This document shows, one piece after another, positions 15,765-22,509 of a stretch of DNA of 22,707 nt. Where the stretch lies: the NCBI GenBank assembly GCA_964588705.1, contig CAZPQV010000033.1, positions 1 to 22,707 on the forward strand, in the 5' to 3' direction. The notes under the pieces were generated by a model. The model made no database searches and was not told the origin of the DNA. It worked only from the letters and a program-made list of their open reading frames with translations. Within the stretch, counting starts at the first letter, position 1, and every line of letters starts with the position of its first letter. This stretch comes from CAZPQV01 sp964588705 (lineage in GTDB: Bacteria; Bacteroidota; Bacteroidia; Flavobacteriales; Weeksellaceae). Both the position numbers and the translations under genes were made by a program.

Positions 15765-16829
15765 TTAATCCTCTAAATTATACTGTTTTATCTTTCTGTA
15801 TAGTGTTCGTTGGGAAATTCCCAATTCGTCCGCAGCTTTGTTTCTTCTCCCTTTATGCTTTTCAAGGGCTTTTACAATCAGTTCTCTTTCGTTGTTTTGA
15901 AGCGAAAGCGATGCCGGTTCTGCTTCTTCCAGTTCAATGTCTTCCACATCTTCATATTTCTCTTCAATAGGGTTTGAAATAATCGTCGGATTCACAGGAT
16001 TACGACCGGAATTCTCAAAATACAGTAATGAACCTGGATTTGCTGTCTGCGTGTCAGGAGTATAAATTCTGTTGATCAAATCCTGCTCCTGATTGCTGAT
16101 TCCCGACGTTCCACGATTTTTAATCAGTTCCGAAGTTAAGGATTTCAAATCATTTATATCATTCCGCATATCAAAAAGAATCTTATACATAATTTCTCTT
16201 TCCGAATGAAATTCTGAGCTGGAAATTGATCCCGGTTGATTTTTCTGAACCACAGCCGGAAGATTGGTTTGCATCGGAATATATTCAGCCAAACGAACGG
16301 AATTTACTTCTCGTTTCTGCTCCACCACCGTCATTTGCTCAACCAAATTTCTCAACTGACGAACGTTCCCCGGAAATGAGTATCCTTCGAGATAAGTAAC
16401 CGCATCATCTGTAAGCTGGAGTTCCGGCATTCTGTATTTCTCTGCAAAATCAATCGCAAATTTTCTGAAAAGAAGGTGAATATCTCCTTTTCTTTCGCGA
16501 AGCGGAGGCATATCAACCTGAACCGTATTCAGACGATAATACAAATCTTCTCTGAAACGTCCGTCCTGAATCGCTTTCATCATATTCACGTTGGTTGCTG
16601 CAACGATTCGCACATCCGTTTTCTGAACCTGAGAAGAACCCACCTTCATAAATTCCCCACTTTCGAGAACTCTTAAAAGTCTTACCTGAGTTTGCAGTGG
16701 CAATTCTCCAACCTCATCCAGGAAAATGGTTCCGCCGTCTGCCACTTCAAAATACCCTTTTCTGGTAGAAGTTGCTCCGGTAAATGCACCTTTTTCGTGC
16801 CCGAAAAGTTCAGAATCAATGGTTCCTTC
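15765..16829 (-). CDS. Sigma-54-dependent-type activator (AAA+ plus Fis HTH), 5' end lost in gap
   Basis: AAA+ transcriptional activator; 354 residues visible. The fragment begins inside the AAA+ domain at EGTIDSELFGHEKGAFTGA, with the sigma-54-contacting GAFTGA loop intact. Then come Walker B GGTIFLDEVGELP, VRIVAATNVNMM, the arginine-finger region FREDLYYRLN, and sensor II GNVRQLRNLVEQM. A linker of low similarity leads to a Fis-type HTH at the end (KHKGRRNKAADELGISQR). Walker A and everything before it are missing because of the 100-N gap. About 75 residues should be lost, judging from the usual position of this motif. No receiver or GAF domain is visible. It is the first gene of an operon with lptE. 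The joined frame with miaB is an artefact. Confidence 0.9.
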   Translation of the reverse strand, partial: EGTIDSELFGHEKGAFTGATSTRKGYFEVADGGTIFLDEVGELPLQTQVRLLRVLESGEFMKVGSSQVQKTDVRIVAATNVNMMKAIQDGRFREDLYYRLNTVQVDMPPLRERKGDIHLLFRKFAIDFAEKYRMPELQLTDDAVTYLEGYSFPGNVRQLRNLVEQMTVVEQKREVNSVRLAEYIPMQTNLPAVVQKNQPGSISSSEFHSEREIMYKILFDMRNDINDLKSLTSELIKNRGTSGISNQEQDLINRIYTPDTQTANPGSLLYFENSGRNPVNPTIISNPIEEKYEDVEDIELEEAEPASLSLQNNERELIVKALEKHKGRRNKAADELGISQRTLYRKIKQYNLED

Positions 16830-16929
16830 NNNNNNNNNNNNNNNNNNNNNNNNNNNNNNNNNNNNNNNNNNNNNNNNNNNNNNNNNNNNNNNNNNNNNNN
16901 NNNNNNNNNNNNNNNNNNNNNNNNNNNNN
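16830..16929. other. 100-N assembly gap between miaB and the activator
   Basis: Exactly 100 Ns, the conventional size for a gap of unknown length. The 3' end of miaB and the activator's start and Walker A region should lie here, which needs more than 100 bp. Confidence 0.95.
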
Positions 16930-18356
16930 TTTCTCCCTAAAAGTGTTCCCTGCGTATTATCGTAAACAAAAACGGTCACAGTGTCACCCACTTTCTGTCC
17001 GTCTTCCTTATCGAAAACGCACACTGCATTTTGTGTATTTCTCCCTCTCCATTGGTTCTCGTCTTTTTTGGAAGTTCCTTCAATCAAAATTTCGTGAGTT
17101 CTTCCAACGTAAGACTGCATACGTTTTCTGGAAAGTTCCCCCTGTAGCGCGATAACTTCTGCAAGCCTTCTTTGTTTAATATCAGCAGGAACGTCGTCTT
17201 CCATTTTCTTGTGCGCCGGAGTTCCAGGTCTTTCGGAATAGGCAAACATATAACCATAATCGTATTCCACTTCGCGCATTAATGAAAGCGTATCCTGATG
17301 GTCTTCTTCGGTTTCTCCACAGAAACCGGTCATAATATCCTGAGAAAAAGCGATTTCGGGAACGATTTTCTTAGCTTCTTTGATGAGTTCCAGATATTCT
17401 TCACGCGTGTGTTGGCGGTTCATTGCCTTTAGAATATTATTGCTTCCACTCTGGACCGGAAGGTGAACATATTTGCAGATGTTATCGTATTTCGCAATCA
17501 TACGGAACACGTCCAAACTCATATCCTGCGGGTTGGAAGTCGCAAAACGAATTCTCATTCCCGGAACTTCTTTAGCCACCATTTCTAGCAGTTGAGCAAA
17601 ATCCACGGCAGTGGCTTTCTGCATTTCAGAGGCTTTTTCGAAATCTTTTTTCGGTCCGCCACCATACCATAAATAACTGTCGACGTTCTGTCCAAGAAGT
17701 GTAATTTCTTTGTATCCGTTTTCCCAAAGCTCCTTACATTCATTCAAAATCGAATGTGGATCACGGCTTCTTTCGCGACCGCGCGTAAACGGTACCACGC
17801 AGAAAGTACACATATTATCACATCCGCGGGTGATGGTTACAAATGCTGTAACGCCATTGCCACTCAAACGAACCGGAGAAATATCTGCGTAAGTCTCTTC
17901 TTTTGAAAGAATTACATTAATTGCATCGCTACCACCTTCGGTTTCTTTCAATAGATTTGGCAAGTCACGATAAGCATCGGGGCCAACCACTAAATCAACA
18001 AGATGTTCTTCTTCTAAAAGCTTGGATTTCAACCGTTCTGCCATACATCCCAACACACCGACAGTAAGCGAAGGATTGGTTTTCTTTTGATTTTTGAATT
18101 GAGAAAGACGCATCCTTACGGTCTGCTCTGCTTTTTCACGAATTGAGCACGTATTTAAAAGAATTAAATCTGCTTCTTCAACATTTAAGGTTGTATTATA
18201 ACCCTCGTTCTGAAGGATTGATGCTACGATTTCGCTGTCGGAAAAGTTCATCTGACAACCATAGCTTTCCAAAAAAAGTTTTTTGGTATTTCCTTCTTTA
18301 TCGGCGATGGCGTAAGCTTCGCCCTGTTTTGTTTCGTCTATATATTTTTCTTGCAC
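16930..18356 (-). CDS. miaB: tRNA-2-methylthio-N6-isopentenyladenosine37 synthase MiaB (3' end in gap)
   Basis: Radical-SAM methylthiotransferase that makes ms2i6A37 in tRNA; about 475 residues visible. The N-terminal MTTase domain has Cys34 (SYGCQMN), Cys70 (NTCSIRE) and Cys104 (LGCMAE), ligands of the auxiliary 4Fe-4S cluster. The radical-SAM motif Cys179-x3-Cys183-x2-Cys186 (GCDNMCTFC) follows. A C-terminal TRAM-like region (VGRTHEILIEGTS, to TVFVYDNTQGTLLGR) reaches the gap, so only a few residues are missing. The start is GTG at 18356, opening MQEKYIDET; the first ATG lies far inside the domain. A promoter about 100 bp upstream leaves a long leader holding tandem 7-mers. Confidence 0.93.
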
Positions 18357-18361
18357 AGCAA

Positions 18362-18396
18362 AAGATTTGAGATTCGAGATTCGAGATTCGAGATTT
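18362..18396. repeat. 7-bp tandem repeat (GAGATTC) before miaB
   Basis: Three perfect GAGATTC units (18369-18389), then GAGATTT (18390-18396), preceded by the degenerate AAGATTT (18362-18368). It lies 6-40 bp before the miaB GTG, within the inferred leader. Confidence 0.85.
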
Positions 18397-18412
18397 TAAG
18401 ATTCGTGTGAAT

Positions 18413-18444
18413 TTCAAAGCTTCAAATTTCAAATTTCAAATTTT
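18413..18444. repeat. Second 7-bp tandem repeat (TTCAAAT) before miaB
   Basis: TTCAAAGC is followed by TTCAAAT three times and a T-run. The period equals that of the neighbouring GAGATTC array, with about 16 bp between the two. Confidence 0.8.
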
Positions 18445-18454
18445 GTTAAGTGTG

Positions 18455-18484
18455 CAAAGATAAGAAAATTGTGACAGAATGGCA
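18455..18484 (-). promoter_or_regulatory. Predicted miaB promoter with an inverted repeat
   Basis: On -, TATCTTTG (18462-18455) followed by CA is an exact TAnnTTTG element. The near-perfect inverted repeat TGACA-GAA-TGGCA (18472-18484) lies 9 bp upstream of it, in the region normally between -33 and -7, and could be a regulator site or an alternative core element. It starts about 100 nt before the miaB start. Confidence 0.5.
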
Positions 18485-18489
18485 GAAAA

Positions 18490-19203
18490 TTATATATCAG
18501 AAACTTTAATTGGTAATCTAAAATTAAATTTAACCGGTTGACCATGCATTTTAGCTGGCTTCCAATTCTTTTTAATCATTTTAACTGATCTAATTAACAT
18601 ATCATCATAATCTGCATTCCCAGAAGATTGCTCTAGGCTAATATCTTCTATTACTCCTTCTCTATTAATAATGAATTTTAAAACCGTCTTTACCTCTCCA
18701 TTAAAATTAAAGCTTCTGAGATTAACATTTTTATAAAATTGTTCTCTAAAACTATTTATTCCACCAGGATATTCTGCTGGAGTTGCATAGTTTAAGATAT
18801 CATAACCTTTTTTATAATTACCAAAGAAAGCGTTGGGATAGAATGTAAAAGATGCCAAAGCGGAATGTGATTTTCCATTTATTTCGGCAGGCTTCCATTT
18901 GTTAAGATATTTCAGAGCACTTCTGACAGTCTCATAAGCACACTTATTATTCTCAATATTTAAAGAATCTGAGTCCTTAACGAGTTTGATTGTTTTATCG
19001 TTATCTACTAAAATTTTAACAGTGTAAATTTCTTTTTTATTCTCACAAGGAGTATATCCTTTTTCTACCAAGACAGTTTGAAGATCTTTATAAAGATTTA
19101 CAATTCCTCCATCATAAAAATTTTGACCTTCAGGATAATTTTCCAAAACCTGTGCGTGAAAAAACGAAGGAATAAGAAGCAAAAAAGTTACTATATATTT
19201 CAT
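18490..19203 (-). CDS. Periplasmic TonB-C-like protein with two similar halves
   Basis: Exported protein, 237 aa, with a signal peptide (residues 1-17, ending FFHAQ). The C-terminal part (about 140-235) fits the TonB C-terminal fold: YPGGINSFREQF, VLKFIINREGVIEDI, then KKNWKPAKMHGQPVKFNFRLPI, split as KKNWKPAKMHGQ and PVKFNFRLPI. The N-terminal half (about 20-120) repeats the pattern, with YTVKILVDNDKTIKL and LNKWKPAEINGKSHSALASF. There is no membrane anchor or proline-rich linker, so it is unlikely to be a classical energy-transducing TonB. The product is soluble or peripheral; function unknown. The smaller paralogue lies 70 bp upstream. Its base composition appears more AT-rich than neighbouring genes. 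Confidence 0.75.
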   Translation of the reverse strand: MKYIVTFLLLIPSFFHAQVLENYPEGQNFYDGGIVNLYKDLQTVLVEKGYTPCENKKEIYTVKILVDNDKTIKLVKDSDSLNIENNKCAYETVRSALKYLNKWKPAEINGKSHSALASFTFYPNAFFGNYKKGYDILNYATPAEYPGGINSFREQFYKNVNLRSFNFNGEVKTVLKFIINREGVIEDISLEQSSGNADYDDMLIRSVKMIKKNWKPAKMHGQPVKFNFRLPIKVSDI

Positions 19204-19219
19204 TAAATTTCAATTTTTG

Positions 19220-19227
19220 CTAAGATA
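19220..19227 (-). promoter_or_regulatory. Possible -7 element for the 237-aa TonB-C-like gene
   Basis: TATCTTAG on - matches TAnnTTTG at seven of eight positions, 16 bp before the ATG. No standard -33 box is seen. Confidence 0.25.
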
Positions 19228-19273
19228 ATCAAATAATAATTTTAATGATAAATCATATAACGGAATATTCTAA

Positions 19274-19768
19274 TTAAAGATCAAAAAACTCCGTTCTAAA
19301 ATTGACTTTCATCCGCATTTTTGAAGGAATTGGTGCACCACCGCAATTTGCAGGATACCATTTTTCTTTCAGACGTTTTACAATAAACTTCATGTCTTCA
19401 CTGAGCATATTACTGTTTACAACGTTTGGACGAAGTTCAAAACCTGAGACATTTCCCTGTGCATCAATATCAAAAACAAAATAAAAAGTTCCGTTCAGCG
19501 CATACGCATCTTTATCGAGATAGGCCTGCATATAATTGAACAGTTCTCTTTTTACGGCTTCATCGCCATTTACCGGTTTTGCATAGGAAATCTGATTTTC
19601 AGTGCAGTTTAGAATTCTGAAATATTCGAAAGGAAAATTCAAATTGGCAGAAAACATCGATTTCCCGTTCTCAGAAAAGAACTCGTCTTCTACGGCATCT
19701 TCCACCAAAAACTGAGCATTTGTGAGCTGTGAAAGACAAAATATAATAAATAAGAAGAATTTTTTCAT
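19274..19768 (-). CDS. Small periplasmic TonB-C-like protein
   Basis: Exported protein, 164 aa; signal peptide residues 1-18 (ending LTNAQ). The C-terminal 70 residues resemble a TonB C-terminal domain: GTFYFVFDIDAQGNVSGFEL then KRLKEKWYPANCGGAPIPSK and KMRMKVNFR. The KWYPA stretch corresponds to KWKPA and NWKPA in the 237-aa neighbour, so the two genes probably arose by duplication. No transmembrane anchor or proline-rich segment. Function unknown; perhaps an accessory of an outer-membrane or TonB-linked process. It starts just after the lysA terminator and may use the weak -7 TATCTTTA (19780-19773). Confidence 0.7.
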   Translation of the reverse strand: MKKFFLFIIFCLSQLTNAQFLVEDAVEDEFFSENGKSMFSANLNFPFEYFRILNCTENQISYAKPVNGDEAVKRELFNYMQAYLDKDAYALNGTFYFVFDIDAQGNVSGFELRPNVVNSNMLSEDMKFIVKRLKEKWYPANCGGAPIPSKMRMKVNFRTEFFDL

Positions 19769-19781
19769 TTAATAAAGATAC

Positions 19782-19804
19782 AAAAAAAGACTCTTTTCAG
19801 AGCC
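19782..19804 (-). terminator. Terminator after lysA
   Basis: On -, GGCTCT-GAAA-AGAGTC forms a 6-bp stem (one G-U) with a GAAA tetraloop, followed by seven Ts. It lies 10 bp after the lysA stop. Confidence 0.8.
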
Positions 19805-19813
19805 TTAATTTGT

Positions 19814-21022
19814 TTACAAAACTTCAATTTGATTCTTCAGCAAATCTTCAAATTCGTCCCGTTTTCTAATAAGGTGTGCTTTGCCGTCCACAAAAAGAAC
19901 TTCAGCAGGTTTCAGCCTTGAATTGAAGTTAGAACTCATCTCGAAACCGTAAGCTCCGGCATTTCTGAAAACGATAATATCCCCTTCTCGAACTTCGTTT
20001 ATTTTTCTGTCCCAGGCAAAAGTGTCGGTTTCACAAATATTTCCTACGACGGTATAAATTCTCTCCGGACCTTTTGGATTTGAGAGGTTTTCAATCACAT
20101 GATAAGAATCGTAAAACATCGGTCGAATTAAGTGGTTGAATCCTGAATTTACACCCACGAAAACCGTTGCCGTGGTTTGTTTAATGACATTCGCCTTTAC
20201 CAAAAAATGACCGGATTTACTCACTAAGAATTTTCCGGGTTCAAACCAAAGTTCAAATTTTTTACCGGATTCTTTACTGAATTCTTTCAGCGCTTTCTCC
20301 ACTTTCTTCCCAAGATCGGCAACATCGGTTTCCATTTCGCCATCTTGGTACGGAACTTTAAAACCACTTCCCATATCTATATACTTTAGATTTGGGAAAT
20401 GTTCGGCCAGTTCGAACATAATTTCAAGTCCTTGCAGAAAAACATCAGCATCCTTAATTTCACTACCGGTATGCATGTGAAGACCTTCAATATTGAGGTT
20501 TGTAGATTTCATCACCCGTTCAATATGACGCAACTGATGTATAGAAATCCCAAACTTTGAATCGATATGACCGGTCGAAATTTTATAATTTCCTCCGGCA
20601 AAAATATGCGGATTAATTCTCACAAATATTGGATAGGAGTTTCCATACTTATTCCCAAATTGCTCCAGGATAGAAATATTATCGATGTTGATGTGAACCT
20701 TCAAAGTCATCGCTTCCTCAATCTCTGCCAAATCCACACAGTTTGGTGTAAAGAGAATTCTGCTTGCAGGGAAACCGGCTTTCAGTCCTAATTTTACTTC
20801 GTTAATGGAAACACAGTCGAGATTGGCTCCCAATTTTTCAACATACTTTAGAATGTTGATATTCGTCAGTGCTTTCGCCGCATAGAAAAACTTGGTATTC
20901 TTAGTGAAAGACGACGTCAGTTTTTCATACTGTTCTTTAATACTCGCCGCATCATACACATACACAGGCGTTCCGAACTCGTCGGCAATTTTCAATAGAT
21001 CTTTATTTGTCATAATTTTCAT
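19814..21022 (-). CDS. lysA: Diaminopimelate decarboxylase
   Basis: Last step of lysine biosynthesis: PLP-dependent decarboxylation of meso-diaminopimelate to L-lysine; cytoplasmic, alanine-racemase-like barrel, 402 aa. The PLP lysine is Lys50 (FFYAAKALTN). Further motifs are GLHMHTGSEI (phosphate binding), YIDMGSGF, ICETDTFAWDR with the active-site cysteine of the partner subunit, and NAGAYGFEMSSNFN. Two ATGs compete: 21022 (MKIMTNKDLL) and 21013 (MTNKDLL), with no clear Shine-Dalgarno site for either. A terminator ends only a few bases upstream and a lysine-rich 26-codon ORF precedes it, suggesting attenuation. It is followed by its own terminator, so it is probably transcribed alone. Confidence 0.96.
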   Translation of the reverse strand: MKIMTNKDLLKIADEFGTPVYVYDAASIKEQYEKLTSSFTKNTKFFYAAKALTNINILKYVEKLGANLDCVSINEVKLGLKAGFPASRILFTPNCVDLAEIEEAMTLKVHINIDNISILEQFGNKYGNSYPIFVRINPHIFAGGNYKISTGHIDSKFGISIHQLRHIERVMKSTNLNIEGLHMHTGSEIKDADVFLQGLEIMFELAEHFPNLKYIDMGSGFKVPYQDGEMETDVADLGKKVEKALKEFSKESGKKFELWFEPGKFLVSKSGHFLVKANVIKQTTATVFVGVNSGFNHLIRPMFYDSYHVIENLSNPKGPERIYTVVGNICETDTFAWDRKINEVREGDIIVFRNAGAYGFEMSSNFNSRLKPAEVLFVDGKAHLIRKRDEFEDLLKNQIEVL

Positions 21023-21027
21023 TTTTT

Positions 21028-21064
21028 TAAATCAAAAAAGCAGGTTCCCAAAAAGAGCCTGCTT
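21028..21064 (-). terminator. Terminator directly upstream of lysA (candidate attenuator)
   Basis: On -, AAGCAGGCTC (21064-21055) pairs with GGACC-type 3' arm GAACCTGCTT (21047-21038) over 10 bp with one G-U, loop CCAAAAA complement. TTTTTTGATTT follows. The T-tract ends about six bases before the lysA ATG at 21022, leaving no room for a promoter between them. So it must be read through for lysA to be expressed from upstream. Confidence 0.75.
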
Positions 21065-21093
21065 ATATATTTATAATTTCTTTAAACAACGGC

Positions 21094-21174
21094 TCAAAAA
21101 TCCACACGTTTCCCCTTAGAGAACTTTTTAATTCCCTTATTAGAAACTTTTTTGGATGTGTATTGAACTGTCAT
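21094..21174 (-). CDS. Lysine-rich 26-aa ORF, candidate lysA leader peptide
   Basis: An ATG at 21174 opens 26 codons to TGA at 21096-21094. The product reads MTVQYTSKKVSNK then GIKKFSKGKRVDF, with lysines at 8, 9, 13, 16, 17, 20 and 22, seven of 26. A promoter-like site lies about 30 bp upstream. The stop codon overlaps GAGCC (21095-21091), which can pair with GGCTC (21059-21055) in the 5' arm of the terminator before lysA. No family is recognised. It could also be an unrelated small basic protein or a chance ORF in AT-rich DNA; the position before lysA, with a promoter and a terminator, favours a leader peptide. Confidence 0.45.
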   Translation of the reverse strand: MTVQYTSKKVSNKGIKKFSKGKRVDF

Positions 21175-21202
21175 TTTTAGTTTTTCCCGATAAAAATCCC
21201 GC

Positions 21203-21235
21203 CAAAATTAATTGTTTTTTATTGAATTCTGCAAT
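21203..21235 (-). promoter_or_regulatory. Predicted promoter for the leader ORF and lysA
   Basis: On -, ATTG (21235-21232), a 21-bp spacer and TAATTTTG (21210-21203), an exact TAnnTTTG match. It overlaps the exonuclease stop codon at 21208. Initiation near 21197 would leave about 22 nt before the leader ATG. Confidence 0.5.
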
Positions 21236-22464
21236 TTTTTGTTTTCCGGAAGCGAAAAAATTTCAAAATCATCTTTCAGAAGGGCCATTTTCAGGTCGTT
21301 TTGAAGGCTTAATGTGGATGCAGGAATTTTGATTTTCAGTTTATCCAATTTTGATTTATTCTGAATTTGAGTATGAAACTCATAAAAACCGTAAGAAGTG
21401 AGCCTGCCGTTTTCGAGAACAAGAAAGGCCTTTTCGCCCAGTGTCCGTCCGCTCATCGTCCAGACTTCGTTGCGTTTTTTGAGATTTATTTTTTTGGTAA
21501 ATTCTGTAATATCAGAAAATTCCGGTTTTGATTTAATGAAATTCACCGCTTTTAAACCCTGCGTAAACGATCGGAACTTCAAAAGCGCATCTTCGTTTTC
21601 GTGAAGCCCGGTTTTTTCAACAATATACTTCCCGTTTCTAAAGTAAAGTCCAAAAGGACGTGTTTCACGTTTTCGGATTCCTTTGGTAATCATCAATAAT
21701 TTTGCAAGAATTTGATTTCCTGCAAGTTCATAACTGATTTGCTCTGCTTCATCCTGAACCGATTTCCATTTCTTGGATTTCGAATTGAACAGTTTTTTGG
21801 AGAATTTATTGATATCATCCGTAAAATCTGAGAAAAGAATTTTTCCGTTTTCGTCCTGAAAATAGATTATACCCTGCTCATTCGGCAAATCCTGTGTGAG
21901 TTCTTTGATCTTATTAATGTAGGTTTTCGCATTGGTTTCCTCATACTGTTCGCGGATGATTTCGTTGTCCGTATCTTTGGAAATCAACAGCTTGAATAAG
22001 TCTAATGTTGCTCTGGCATCTCCCCCAGCACGATGCTGTTCCGTTAATGGAATTCCGAGAGATTTTACCAATTTTCCCAATGAATAACTTTCTGCTTCAG
22101 GAATGAGTTTTTTCGCTAAAGGAATTGTATCTAAAGTATTGATTTTGAATTCATAACCAAGACGCTTGAACGATTGGCGAAGCATTCGGTAATCGAAATC
22201 GATATTATGCCCAACCAAAGTAGTTCCTTCGGTGATTTCTATCACTCTTTTGGCAATTTCATGGAATTTTGGTGCCGTTTTCACCATTTTCGGTGTAATT
22301 CCGGTCAGTTTTTGTACAAAACTGGTAATATCACTTTCAGGATTCACCAATGAAATAAACTGGTCTACGATTTCGTGACCGTCGTATCTATAGATGGCTA
22401 TTTCTATGATTGTTTCTTTACGATAACCTCCGCCGTTTCCTTCAATATCAATAACTGAATACAT
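21208..22464 (-). CDS. DEDDh 3'-5' exonuclease with a degenerate GIY-YIG-like C-terminal region
   Basis: Cytoplasmic nuclease, 418 aa. The N-terminal 165 residues are a DnaQ/epsilon-type DEDDh exonuclease: Exo I VIDIEGNG (Asp6, Glu8), Exo II LVGHNIDFDYRML, and Exo III HRAGGDARATLDLF (His and Asp). The region after LPNEQGIIYFQDENGKILF aligns by eye with the UvrC/Cho-type GIY-YIG segment found fused to this exonuclease in Bacteroidota. Its YIG and Arg motif (FSDFTDDINK) and the catalytic Glu (LAKLLMI for LIALLLE) are absent. The start is ATG 22464, preceded by GGGAAGA; the frame extends to TTG at 22473. It lies 45 bp after the HerA-like gene. Confidence 0.82.
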   Translation of the reverse strand: MYSVIDIEGNGGGYRKETIIEIAIYRYDGHEIVDQFISLVNPESDITSFVQKLTGITPKMVKTAPKFHEIAKRVIEITEGTTLVGHNIDFDYRMLRQSFKRLGYEFKINTLDTIPLAKKLIPEAESYSLGKLVKSLGIPLTEQHRAGGDARATLDLFKLLISKDTDNEIIREQYEETNAKTYINKIKELTQDLPNEQGIIYFQDENGKILFSDFTDDINKFSKKLFNSKSKKWKSVQDEAEQISYELAGNQILAKLLMITKGIRKRETRPFGLYFRNGKYIVEKTGLHENEDALLKFRSFTQGLKAVNFIKSKPEFSDITEFTKKINLKKRNEVWTMSGRTLGEKAFLVLENGRLTSYGFYEFHTQIQNKSKLDKLKIKIPASTLSLQNDLKMALLKDDFEIFSLPENKKLQNSIKNN

Positions 22465-22480
22465 TCTTCCCAATCAGAAA

Positions 22481-22498
22481 CTTTCAAAATTTTGAAAG
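22481..22498. promoter_or_regulatory. Perfect 18-bp palindrome before the exonuclease gene
   Basis: CTTTCAAAATTTTGAAAG is its own reverse complement and sits between the HerA-like stop and the exonuclease ATG, 16 bp from the latter. No T-tract follows, so it looks more like a protein site than a terminator. Confidence 0.35.
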
Positions 22499-22509
22499 CA
22501 ATTTTTATA

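Noticed and set aside
15765..18356. Single 863-aa MiaB-AAA+ fusion protein
   Set aside because: The join lies wholly in 100 Ns; both halves are standard separate families and the AAA+ part lacks its Walker A there.
18362..18444. CRISPR-like repeat array
   Set aside because: Units are 7 bp with no spacers; simple tandem repeats.
22465..22473. TTG start for the exonuclease at 22473
   Set aside because: The ATG three codons later has GGGAAGA before it and gives the usual MYSVIDIE start.
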